From Verrucomicrobiota bacterium (GTDB lineage Bacteria; Verrucomicrobiota; Kiritimatiellia; CAIQIC01; Lenti-01): a stretch of 10,018 nt of DNA. The position numbers were made by a program, and so were the translations under genes. The notes beneath the pieces were generated by a model that was not told the origin of the DNA, did not search any database, and worked only from the letters and a program-made list of their open reading frames with translations. Of this stretch, positions 1 to 6,459 are shown piece after piece (position 1 is the stretch's first letter; the number at the start of each line of letters is the position of its first letter). Location of the stretch: NCBI GenBank assembly GCA_022709625.1, contig JAKLIL010000045.1, forward strand, positions 1-10,018, in the 5' to 3' direction.

Positions 1-1473
1 CCAGCGTCCCCGGCCGGCGCCGAAAAGAAAAATCCGCGAGGCGGCGAACCCCTGCCGGCGCGCGGCCCGCGCAACAAGCGCAGCCCACACGCCCCGCCGC
101 CCCCGCCACGGCGCCACCACGGCGCCCCGCCGCGCGAACGGCCGCCCGCCGCCCCCTGGGATCCGGCCGATTACCAGGTGCCCGCCGTCGAAGGGAAGGT
201 CCGCTTTCTCGATCTGGGGCTGCCGGAACCGTTGCTGCACGCTTTGTCCGACCTGCAGTTCCGCTACTGCACACCCATCCAGGCCAAGGCCCTGCCGCTC
301 GCGCTGGACGGCACGGACGTCTGCGGCCGCGCGCAGACCGGCACCGGCAAGACCGCCGCCTTTCTGCTCGCGATTTTCAAGCGCCTGCTCGCGCATCCCG
401 CCCCGCCGGACCGCCGCAAGGGCTATCCGCGGGCCCTCATCCTGGCCCCGACGCGCGAATTGTGCATGCAGATTGCCCAGGACGCGGAAGACCTCGGCCA
501 ATACGCCGGCTTGCGCGTGCTGGCCGTCTACGGCGGCATGGACATGCAGGGCCAGCGCGCCGTCCTGCGCGAGAAGCACGTGGACATTGTGGTCGCCACC
601 CCCGGCCGCCTGCTGGATTTCCGCCAGCGCCAGGACGTGGATTTCGCGCGGGTCGAAATCCTCGTGATCGACGAGGCCGACCGGATGCTCGACATGGGGT
701 TCATTCCCGACGTCCGGCGCATCGTCTACGGCTGCCCGCCGAAGGAGGAGCGGCAGACGATGCTCTTCAGCGCCACGCTCACGCCCGAAGTCACCCGCCT
801 CGCCGCCCAGTGGACGCATCGGCCCGTCACGGTGGACATCGAACCCCAGCACGTGGCGCCCGAAACCATCGACCAGCGCGTCTACGTCGTGACCGCCGAG
901 CAGAAGTTCCGCATCGTCTACAACATCCTGAAAACCATGGACCCCGCCCGCGCGATCATTTTCGGGAACCGGCGGGATTCGACGGAGCTGCTCTGCGACA
1001 ACCTGCGCAACCAGGGCATGGACGTCGCGCTGTTGTCCGGCGCGGTGGAGCAGCGCAAGCGCGTCAAGGTGCTGGAAGAGTTCCGCAGCGGGCGGGTGCC
1101 GCTCTTGGTGGCCACGGACGTGGCCGGGCGGGGGCTGCACATCGACGGCATCGACCTGATCGTCAACTTCAACATTCCCGAGCAGGCCGAAGACTATGTC
1201 CACCGCATCGGCCGTACCGGGCGGGTGGGGGAGAAGGGCATTTCGATCACCTTTGCCGACGAAATCGACAGCTACTACATCCCTGCCGTCGAGGAATATC
1301 TGAAGCATCCCCTGAAATGCGTGCCGCCGCCGGAGGAATGGCTGGCGCCGCTGCCCCAACCGATGCTCGAAAAGAAGCGGCGCGCCCGCCCGCCGGAAGG
1401 CGGATTCGGCCGGCGCGGCGGAGCCCGGCCGGGAAGCGGCGGCGGCCGCCGCGGCGGCTCGCGGCGGCGTTGA
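1..1473 (+). CDS. rhlB: RhlB-like DEAD-box ATP-dependent RNA helicase, 5' end outside window
   Basis: ATP-dependent RNA helicase that unwinds RNA duplexes; the family acts in RNA turnover and ribosome assembly, and E. coli RhlB works with the RNA degradosome. All core motifs are visible: Q motif (YCTPIQ), Walker A AQTGTGKT (331-354), PTREL, TPGRLLD, DEAD (670-681), SAT (769-777), the motif V stretch ATDVAGRGLHI, and HRIGRTGR (1201-1224). The core matches RhlB more than other subfamilies, for example the post-core stretch ending LPQP and the Arg/Gly tail. The frame is open from base 1, so the start is upstream. GTG at 178 is an in-frame candidate but has no good ribosome-binding site, and the preceding codons encode a Pro/Arg/His-rich basic segment that fits an N-terminal extension. 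The tail (about 1375-1470) is RGG-like. Helicase identity is certain; the subfamily is likely. Partial gene. Confidence 0.93.
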   Translation, partial: PASPAGAEKKNPRGGEPLPARGPRNKRSPHAPPPPPRRHHGAPPRERPPAAPWDPADYQVPAVEGKVRFLDLGLPEPLLHALSDLQFRYCTPIQAKALPLALDGTDVCGRAQTGTGKTAAFLLAIFKRLLAHPAPPDRRKGYPRALILAPTRELCMQIAQDAEDLGQYAGLRVLAVYGGMDMQGQRAVLREKHVDIVVATPGRLLDFRQRQDVDFARVEILVIDEADRMLDMGFIPDVRRIVYGCPPKEERQTMLFSATLTPEVTRLAAQWTHRPVTVDIEPQHVAPETIDQRVYVVTAEQKFRIVYNILKTMDPARAIIFGNRRDSTELLCDNLRNQGMDVALLSGAVEQRKRVKVLEEFRSGRVPLLVATDVAGRGLHIDGIDLIVNFNIPEQAEDYVHRIGRTGRVGEKGISITFADEIDSYYIPAVEEYLKHPLKCVPPPEEWLAPLPQPMLEKKRRARPPEGGFGRRGGARPGSGGGRRGGSRRR

Positions 1474-1496
1474 CCTCGGCGGCCGCAAAAAACCCC

Positions 1497-1525
1497 TTGC
1501 GCGAGGGTGCGTCTGCTGGTACGTT
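1497..1525 (+). promoter_or_regulatory. Candidate promoter of the tRNA-Ala/tRNA-Tyr pair
   Basis: TTGCGC (1497-1502) is followed after 17 bases by TACGTT (1520-1525), a sigma-70-like arrangement with 3 of 6 matches in each box and ideal spacing. It would start transcription near 1532 and leave a leader of about 28 bases before the mature tRNA-Ala 5' end. The -35 box falls inside a short hairpin (1494-1507) preceded by an A run. This is a prediction from spacing and position only; the boxes are weak matches. Confidence 0.45.
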
Positions 1526-1559
1526 CCGCGCTCGTTGATTGCCAAGGACGAGGACGCTT

Positions 1560-1635
1560 GGGGCAGTAGCTCAGTTGGTAGAGCATTACGTTCGCAACGT
1601 AGGGGTCGAGGGTTCGAATCCCTTCTGCTCCACCA
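1560..1635 (+). tRNA. tRNA-Ala, anticodon CGC
   Basis: A complete 76-nt cloverleaf can be folded by eye. The acceptor stem GGGGCAG (1560-1566) pairs with CTGCTCC (1625-1631), with the G3-U70 wobble pair that is the alanine identity signal, then discriminator A and an encoded CCA (1633-1635). The D arm is GCTC/GAGC. The anticodon stem is TTACG/CGTAG with loop TTCGCAA, putting anticodon CGC at 1593-1595, which reads GCG codons. The T arm is GAGGG-TTCGAAT-CCCTT. GCG is a frequent alanine codon in this GC-rich window. It lies 28 bases before tRNA-Tyr and probably shares a transcript with it. Confidence 0.96.
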
Positions 1636-1663
1636 AGTTGTCCGTCTTCCTGAAAATCCCCGT

Positions 1664-1748
1664 GGTGGGGTAGCGAAGTGGCCAACCGCATCAGACTGTA
1701 AATCTGACCTCTATGAGTTCGAAGGTTCGAATCCTTCCCCCACCACCA
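1664..1748 (+). tRNA. tRNA-Tyr, anticodon GTA
   Basis: An 85-nt class II tRNA closely resembling E. coli tRNA-Tyr. The acceptor GGTGGGG (1664-1670) pairs perfectly with CCCCACC (1738-1744), followed by A and an encoded CCA (1746-1748). The anticodon stem TCAGA/TCTGA carries loop CTGTAAA with anticodon GTA at 1698-1700. A long variable arm (1708-1720) marks the bacterial tyrosine type. The T arm is GAAGG-TTCGAAT-CCTTC. An in-frame ATG at 1713 lies inside this gene and can be mistaken for the start of the downstream protein. Confidence 0.97.
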
Positions 1749-1775
1749 TACTTTGAAACGGTTGCCACCTATTCC

Positions 1776-1801
1776 GAGGCCTTGGCGCGAGAGGCCTTCT
1801 T
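1776..1801 (+). terminator. Possible weak terminator or leader hairpin after tRNA-Tyr
   Basis: GAGGCCT (1776-1782) can pair with AGGCCTT (1792-1798) around a 9-base loop, giving seven pairs including one G-U, followed by the short pyrimidine stretch CTT. The T tract is poor, so termination would be inefficient. The hairpin covers GAGAGG (1789-1794), the best ribosome-binding sequence for the next gene, so it could instead limit that gene's translation. Both roles are inferred. Confidence 0.3.
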
Positions 1802-3818
1802 GAAATCCAGCCAAGGGCGGACATGGCCGGCGCGGCGGCAGACTGTCTTGCCGCAGGCGGGATGCCTTGGGCCATGGGGGTGGTTGGCGATCGTCGCCAT
1901 CCTGTTGCTGCGCGGAGGGATGCCCCTGGCCGCGAACGCGGCCGACGGCATGCCGATCGTGGTGGAGATCGTGCAGCGCAGCATGTTGCCGGATCCCCGG
2001 ACGAGTCCCTACAAGGATTGTTTGTATGCTGCCGAACTCCGGTTGATTCCATCCGGCGAGACGCAATTGCCGCCTCGGCTGCTGGGCATCTTTCCGGGTT
2101 TCATCGATTACCGGTTGGCGCCGGCCGCCGCGTATCAAGCCGGCGATCGGCTGCGGACGACTCTGCGGCCGTTCGAGGAGATGTCCGAAGAATACCGCAG
2201 CCTGCAGCAGGTGGATGAAATCGCCGACTTGTCGTTGCCTTGCTACGCCGTCGTGGAAAGCCAACGCGAAGAATCAAACCGCATGCCAGCAGCGGTTCTG
2301 CCCCCGGAAATGCCGATTGAGGATTTTACGGCGCGTGCCGAGGACTTTCCTCGGGCGCCGGCGTTTCCCGAGATGGCCGCGCGGCGGGCAGCCGACATCC
2401 AAGCCGATCTGGCGCGCTGGCGCGAAAAACTGGCCGGGCACGGCAACGACTGGGACAAATGGCATGCGGACTTGGCTCCCGTGCGCGCGGAATTGGGCGC
2501 CCTGGCCGAAGCGGCCGGCGGCGCACCGTTGGTCCAAGGCCGCCTGACCCTGGATCCAGGCGATCCGGATTTGGTTTGGCGCCTCGATCCCGCCCGCCAG
2601 GAGTACCGGTCGTTTCTGGAAGCCATGATGGTCATGCAGCGCGAATTTACCGCGCTGGGGACGGACCTCCTCGTTGTGCCGTTTCCCTCGGGAGACCAGA
2701 TTGCGGCGCCGGCGTTTCTTCGCCGGATCCCGCCAGACGGAGTGCTGCAACCGGACCGCGCCCGCTGGATCATGGATTTGCTGGAACGCGGCATCGAGGT
2801 ACTGGATCTTTTGCCGTTGTTCCAGGAGCGCGCCCCGCCATATCCGTTTTTCTACCACTCCGACGTGGGCGACGAACATCCCGCGCTCGGCGCGCTGCAA
2901 GAGGCCGCCGCGGCCTTGGCGGGACGCTTGGGGCGCTACCGTTTCGCCGGTGCGCGCCACGCGTTCGGAAGGCGGGAGGCGTACTACGGGGATGCGAATC
3001 GTCCCGCCCTCATCGAAACCCGGGAACGGTATCCCTGCCGGCAGATTCTCGACGAAGCCGGCAACCCGTTGGAATTGCCGGAAGAATCGCCGGTATTGTT
3101 GATCGGCGACAGTTTCCTGGACACGCCCCAGCGCTACGGTTGTCCGCACGCCAACCTGCCGCACCAGTTGGCCTACGAACTCGGCGTGGCCCCCAGCGTT
3201 TTCCTGCGGACGGGCGGCGCGCACGAAATCCTTAAATTCATGGCGCGCTGGGGACGCTTGGCGCAATTCGCCAACCGCCGCGTGGCGATCTTCGTCTTCA
3301 ACGAGCGCCTGCTCTACAAACCGGACGTGGCGTGGGCCCCGACGCCGTTCCGAGAATCCGCCCGGGCAAAGGAAATGGCCATGCGCCGGTTCGAAGCCGG
3401 TACGCCAGTCTGGCATTTGTTCGGACCCTACAAGTTGCGCCAATTGGAAGTCGATCCGCCGCTGCCGCCGGAAAACTGGCTGCCGGGGAAAGTCGTGTTG
3501 CCGTCGTTTCCGGCGCCACGCACGGTGGCGCTGCCGCAAGTTCCGGCCGATTCCGGGAGCGCCGCGCTGGTCCGTTTGAACGTCGTTTCCACGGGATCGG
3601 GACGGGTGGCCGTCGCCATGGACGAAGCGCCGGCCGGCGAGTTCCCGCTGGAAGAGGGCAAGCAGGCCTACTACGTGGCCTTACCGCTCAAACCCGGTCC
3701 GGTGCGCCTCGGGTTTCGTTTCCCGCCCAACACGCCCAACGTGGCGCTTACCGAAGTGGAATTGCGGACTGAGCCAGCCCGCGCCTTGCCGGCCGCCGCA
3801 ACGACCGTTCCCCCCTGA
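1800..3818 (+). CDS. Predicted exported AlgX/AlgJ-like SGNH protein (possible polysaccharide O-acetyltransferase)
   Basis: A 672-residue protein with a likely signal peptide: basic start, hydrophobic core at about residues 28-37, and a signal-peptidase-like ANA site at about 45-47. It then has a beta-rich N-terminal region, a helical charged stretch near 190-220, an SGNH-like domain at about 282-530, and a beta-rich C-terminal domain at about 585-660. The SGNH part carries LLIGDSF with the candidate nucleophile Ser438, and an upstream D-E-H (Asp358, His360). This mirrors the Asp-x-His plus Ser triad of AlgX and AlgJ, which transfer acetyl groups to alginate in the periplasm. A carbohydrate-binding-type C-terminal domain also occurs in AlgX. 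I prefer TTG at 1800 (GAGAGG 5 bases upstream, basic signal-peptide start); TTG at 1782 or 1848 are alternatives. The ATG at 1713 is inside tRNA-Tyr and is rejected. No AlgI-type membrane acyltransferase adjoins it, so the substrate is unknown. Family good, activity inferred. Confidence 0.75.
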   Translation: MKSSQGRTWPARRQTVLPQAGCLGPWGWLAIVAILLLRGGMPLAANAADGMPIVVEIVQRSMLPDPRTSPYKDCLYAAELRLIPSGETQLPPRLLGIFPGFIDYRLAPAAAYQAGDRLRTTLRPFEEMSEEYRSLQQVDEIADLSLPCYAVVESQREESNRMPAAVLPPEMPIEDFTARAEDFPRAPAFPEMAARRAADIQADLARWREKLAGHGNDWDKWHADLAPVRAELGALAEAAGGAPLVQGRLTLDPGDPDLVWRLDPARQEYRSFLEAMMVMQREFTALGTDLLVVPFPSGDQIAAPAFLRRIPPDGVLQPDRARWIMDLLERGIEVLDLLPLFQERAPPYPFFYHSDVGDEHPALGALQEAAAALAGRLGRYRFAGARHAFGRREAYYGDANRPALIETRERYPCRQILDEAGNPLELPEESPVLLIGDSFLDTPQRYGCPHANLPHQLAYELGVAPSVFLRTGGAHEILKFMARWGRLAQFANRRVAIFVFNERLLYKPDVAWAPTPFRESARAKEMAMRRFEAGTPVWHLFGPYKLRQLEVDPPLPPENWLPGKVVLPSFPAPRTVALPQVPADSGSAALVRLNVVSTGSGRVAVAMDEAPAGEFPLEEGKQAYYVALPLKPGPVRLGFRFPPNTPNVALTEVELRTEPARALPAAATTVPP

Positions 3819-3827
3819 TCGGTTTTC

Positions 3828-3881
3828 CCGGCGCCGTCCTCCGGCGCCGGCGGTCGGTGGATAACGCCGACCGGCGTTTTT
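3828..3881 (+). terminator. Rho-independent terminator with tandem hairpins
   Basis: The first hairpin pairs CCGGCGCC (3828-3835) perfectly with GGCGCCGG (3843-3850). The second pairs CGGTCGGTG (3851-3859) with CGCCGACCG (3865-3873) through nine pairs, one of them G-U, around loop GATAA. The second hairpin is followed by GCG and TTTTT (3877-3881). The element starts 9 bases after the stop codon of the AlgX-like gene and precedes the psd promoter candidate, so it should end the upstream transcript. Confidence 0.8.
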
Positions 3882-3886
3882 CTTCG

Positions 3887-3915
3887 TTGCGGCAGGCATA
3901 GGGGCGGGGTAACAT
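3887..3915 (+). promoter_or_regulatory. Candidate promoter of the psd-pssA-coaD operon
   Basis: TTGCGG (3887-3892), a 17-base spacer and TAACAT (3910-3915) lie between the terminator and psd. The -10 box matches the consensus at 4 of 6 positions. Transcription would begin near 3922, only about 8 bases before the psd ATG. That would leave almost no leader and would fit the lack of a good ribosome-binding site there. Predicted from sequence only. Confidence 0.5.
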
Positions 3916-3929
3916 CCGCCGCCAGTTGC

Positions 3930-4592
3930 ATGAAAGTGGTTCCAGACGGCTATAATTTGATTATCGGCCTGCCGGTGGCGGGCCTGGTGTTGGGCGCGGT
4001 GGCGCAGCGCTGGAGTCCGCCGGCGGCCATGGCGCTGTACGGCCTCGGGCTTGTCGGCTGCCTGTTCATGCTGTATTTCTTCCGGGATCCCGAACGGACG
4101 CCGGGAGATGCGCCGGACGAGTTCGTGGCGGCGGCGGACGGGGTGGTTCGGTCGGTGGAATACCTGGAAGAAACGCGCTTTTTGAAGTGTCCGGCGGTCC
4201 GGATCAGCGTGTTCCTGAGTCCGTTCAACGTGCACGTGAACCGCGTGCCGCTGGCCGGGGTGGTGCTGGAAGCCGGATATACCCCGGGCCGGCATCTGTT
4301 CACGATCGATGCCCGGTCCTCGGAATACAACGAGCACAGTTCGATTTTGATCGCGGGGGCGCGGACACGCTGTCTCGCCCGGCAGATCGTGGGGCCGGTG
4401 GTGCGGCGCGTGGTGTATTGGCTGGAGCCGGGCCAGCGGGTGGAAAAGGGGGCGCGGCTGGGCATGATGAAGTTCGGTTCGCGGATGGACGTCTATTTTC
4501 CGGCGGCGGAGGTCGCGGCGATGGTGCGGCGCGGCGACCAGGTGCGGGCGGGGGTTACGCCGATCGCGCGGCTCAAGCAGGCGGAGGCGTGA
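3930..4592 (+). CDS. psd: Phosphatidylserine decarboxylase, short (PSD-A) type
   Basis: Converts phosphatidylserine to phosphatidylethanolamine at the inner membrane, using a pyruvoyl group made by self-cleavage. The 220-residue length fits the short family form. Two hydrophobic segments (about residues 8-24 and 34-51) precede FRDPER. Family motifs AADGVV and ISVFLSPFNVHVNRVPL follow. The cleavage site is Gly183-Ser184 within MKFGSRMD, so the products would be a large beta chain (1-183) and a 37-residue alpha chain starting with pyruvate derived from Ser184. The ATG at 3930 lacks a clear ribosome-binding site, though a promoter candidate sits just upstream. Its stop overlaps the pssA start by one base (TGATG), and PssA supplies its substrate. 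Confidence 0.95.
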   Translation: MKVVPDGYNLIIGLPVAGLVLGAVAQRWSPPAAMALYGLGLVGCLFMLYFFRDPERTPGDAPDEFVAAADGVVRSVEYLEETRFLKCPAVRISVFLSPFNVHVNRVPLAGVVLEAGYTPGRHLFTIDARSSEYNEHSSILIAGARTRCLARQIVGPVVRRVVYWLEPGQRVEKGARLGMMKFGSRMDVYFPAAEVAAMVRRGDQVRAGVTPIARLKQAEA

Positions 4593-5368
4593 TGCCGGCG
4601 GCGGGCCGACAGGCGATCCCTTGCCTGTTCACGTTTGCGGCGTTGGGCGCCGGCGTGGGCAGCATTTTGGCCTCGGGGCAGGGCCAGTTCCTGCTCGCGG
4701 CCGAGTTGATTCTGGTCTCGCTGCTGCTGGACGGCCTGGATGGGGCGGTGGCGCGGATGCTGAAGGCGCAGACGCCCTTCGGAGCGGAGTTGGACACCTT
4801 CGTGGACGTTACTAGCTTCGGCTTGGCGCCGGCCGCGCTGCTGTATTTCCATCCCCACGGCCTGCGACTCCTGCCGGGGTGGGGGGCGGCGCTGGCTTGT
4901 CTCTACGTGTTTTCGGGCGCGGCGCGCCTGTCGCGGTTCCGCGCGGGAGATCCGTACCGCGGGGCGCGGGGCTATCTGGGCTTGCCGATCACCGTGGCGG
5001 CCGGTTTTATGGCTTCCTATCTGGTCGCGGTGGAGCGTGCGGTGGGCCAGAACGGGCCGTTTGCGCTGGCAGCGGGGCCGCTGGCCATCGGTTTTTGGAC
5101 GGCGCTCGCGCTGATGCTGGCTTTGCAAGTGTCGCGGATCCGCTATGCCAAGCCCACGAAAAACCCTTGGGCGCTGGTGCCCTTTGCCGCCTGCCTGGTT
5201 TTGCTGTTCTTTCCGACGACAGCCCTTTATTCGGCGGCGTTCATGTTCGCGTACGGCCTTTGGTTTGCGTTTGTTTCCCCGTTTTTTTTCCGGCGTTTCT
5301 TGGACCGGTTGCCGCCGGTGGAAGCCGCCCCTGCCGCGCCGGACGGGGGCGGGACCCCCAAGGAGTAG
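4592..5368 (+). CDS. pssA: CDP-diacylglycerol--serine O-phosphatidyltransferase
   Basis: Makes phosphatidylserine from CDP-diacylglycerol and serine in the membrane. The 258-residue protein carries the full CDP-alcohol phosphotransferase signature: Asp47, Asp50, Gly51, Ala54, Arg55, Gly64, Asp68 and Asp72, with the exact DxxDGxxAR-x8-GxxxDxxxD spacing; the aspartates bind metal and drive catalysis. Hydrophobic segments fill most of the rest, giving several predicted membrane helices, and the C-terminal tail is short and Pro/Ala-rich. The start IPCLFTF resembles the IPNLFT opening of bacterial type II PssA. The ATG shares a base with the psd stop and has GGAGG (4583-4587) 4 bases upstream. The specific substrate (serine) rests on family resemblance and the adjacent psd. 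Confidence 0.93.
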   Translation: MPAAGRQAIPCLFTFAALGAGVGSILASGQGQFLLAAELILVSLLLDGLDGAVARMLKAQTPFGAELDTFVDVTSFGLAPAALLYFHPHGLRLLPGWGAALACLYVFSGAARLSRFRAGDPYRGARGYLGLPITVAAGFMASYLVAVERAVGQNGPFALAAGPLAIGFWTALALMLALQVSRIRYAKPTKNPWALVPFAACLVLLFFPTTALYSAAFMFAYGLWFAFVSPFFFRRFLDRLPPVEAAPAAPDGGGTPKE

Positions 5369-5370
5369 CC

Positions 5371-5853
5371 ATGAGCCAAGCCGTATATGCCGGAACGTTC
5401 GATCCGCCGACTTTTGGACACGTGGACGTGGCCGCCCGGGCCGCGCAGGTTTTCGACCGCCTGACGGTAGCCGTCGCGGAAGATCCCCGCAAGACCTTGC
5501 TGTTCAGCACGGCCGAGCGGCTGGAACTGGCCCGGAGCGCGCTGGCCGGCCTGTCGAACGTCGAGGTGGTTTCGTTTTCGGGCCTGCTGGTCGACTGGGC
5601 GCGGGCGCACGGCATCCGCACGCTGATCCGCGGATTGCGGGCGTTTTCGGATTTCGAATACGAGTTCCAGATGGCGCTCACCAACCGCAAACTGGCCCCG
5701 GACGTCGAGACGATGTTCCTGATGCCCAACGAGGACTTCAGCTACGTCAGTTCCAGCATGGTGCGGGAGATCGCCGCGCTGGGCGGCGACGTCGAGAAAT
5801 TCGTGCCGGCGCCGGTGGCGGCGGCGCTCCAGCGGAAGATGTCACGGAAATAG
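5371..5853 (+). CDS. coaD: Phosphopantetheine adenylyltransferase
   Basis: Cytoplasmic enzyme that joins ATP and 4'-phosphopantetheine to give dephospho-CoA, the penultimate step of coenzyme A synthesis. The 160-residue size is typical. It has the nucleotidyltransferase opening YAGTFDPPTFGH with the TxGH motif (Thr14, His17), the family segment LIRGLRAFSDFEYEFQMAL, and the late SSSMVRE motif (residues 127-133) of the nucleotide-binding site. AGGAG (5361-5365) overlaps the end of pssA and lies 5 bases before the ATG. The 2-base gap after pssA implies one transcript. CoA feeds both ACP maturation and the fatty-acid genes that follow. Confidence 0.97.
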   Translation: MSQAVYAGTFDPPTFGHVDVAARAAQVFDRLTVAVAEDPRKTLLFSTAERLELARSALAGLSNVEVVSFSGLLVDWARAHGIRTLIRGLRAFSDFEYEFQMALTNRKLAPDVETMFLMPNEDFSYVSSSMVREIAALGGDVEKFVPAPVAAALQRKMSRK

Positions 5854-5854
5854 G

Positions 5855-5884
5855 TTGTCCGCGCGGCCGTCCGCGGATTAGATT
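5855..5884 (+). promoter_or_regulatory. Candidate promoter of the yceD-rpmF-plsX-fab operon
   Basis: TTGTCC (5855-5860), an 18-base spacer and TAGATT (5879-5884) occupy the 71-base gap between coaD and yceD. Each box matches the consensus at 4 of 6 positions. A transcript would start near 5891, about 34 bases before the yceD ATG. No terminator is evident after coaD, so read-through from the psd operon is also likely. Confidence 0.4.
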
Positions 5885-5924
5885 GTTCCGGAATTCGTTT
5901 TGCAGCGGCATCGAGATTGCTCCC

Positions 5925-6449
5925 ATGATTCGCATTGCCACCACCCAGATTGGCGAGAACGGCTACGCCGTGGCGGGCGACGAGCCCGGCGACCTGCTGG
6001 ATTTGGCGCACGACCCCGTGGCGCGCGCGGCCGGCCCCATCCGCTACGAGCTGACCTTGGACCGGGCGGGGCAGGAGCTGATCGTCCGCGGCCGTCTGGA
6101 GGCGCCCTTGCGCCTGCGCTGTTCGCGGTGCGCGCAATTTTTCTCGACAACGGCGCGCGTTTCGTCATTCTTGCGCGCTTACGAATGGGCGGACCATCCG
6201 GAATTTCTGGATGTTTCGGCCGACGTGCGCGAAGACATCCTGCTGGAAATCCCGGGATTTCCGCTCTGTCGCGCCGGCTGCCAGGGGTTGTGCCCCCAGT
6301 GCGGCCAGGATTTGAACGATGGCGCCTGCGGGTGCGTCCCGCCCGGGGATGGACCCTCGCGGTGGGCCGCGTTGGATGGCTGGCAGGCGTCTCCCGGCCG
6401 CCCCCCGGCGCCGGGCGGACCCGGCCCCAAACGCAGGAAGACGACGTAG
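5925..6449 (+). CDS. yceD: YceD/DUF177 family protein (23S rRNA accumulation)
   Basis: A 174-residue member of the DUF177 family. E. coli YceD affects 23S rRNA accumulation, and in plants a relative is needed for plastid 23S rRNA; the molecular role is not settled. The family is recognised by CxxC at Cys66/Cys69 and a cysteine cluster at 115, 119, 123, 126, 135 and 137 within the GLCPQCGQDLN region, which looks able to bind zinc. The RWAALDGW stretch near 149 is the usual C-terminal element. After it comes a disordered Pro/Gly tail ending in KRRKTT, longer than I would expect. The ATG at 5925 has only a weak upstream GAGA. Location immediately before rpmF is the conserved arrangement and strongly supports the call. 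Confidence 0.92.
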   Translation: MIRIATTQIGENGYAVAGDEPGDLLDLAHDPVARAAGPIRYELTLDRAGQELIVRGRLEAPLRLRCSRCAQFFSTTARVSSFLRAYEWADHPEFLDVSADVREDILLEIPGFPLCRAGCQGLCPQCGQDLNDGACGCVPPGDGPSRWAALDGWQASPGRPPAPGGPGPKRRKTT

Positions 6450-6459
6450 GAGGAAGAAC

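Noticed and set aside
1487..1507. Hairpin CCCTT/GAGGG next to an A6 run, resembling a minus-strand terminator
   Set aside because: No minus-strand gene leads into it, the stem has only five pairs with one G-U, and on the plus strand no T run follows. It more likely overlaps the tRNA promoter by chance.
462..1538. 358-codon plus-strand frame inside the helicase
   Set aside because: It is a shifted frame of the helicase coding sequence, with Arg/Pro/Ala-rich translation typical of frame shadows.
1560..1748. tRNA pair as an integration site for a mobile element
   Set aside because: No integrase gene, no repeated tRNA 3' end downstream and no change to accessory-type genes; the genes after it look chromosomal.
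1275..2264. 329-codon minus-strand open frame running through both tRNAs and the helicase end
   Set aside because: It reads through two structured tRNA genes and shows no family motifs; it is a by-product of high GC.
2274..3539. 421-codon open frame on the minus strand within the AlgX-like gene
   Set aside because: It is antisense to a gene with clear domain motifs, its translation is rich in Arg, Gln and Gly without recognisable motifs, and long antisense frames are expected at this GC content.
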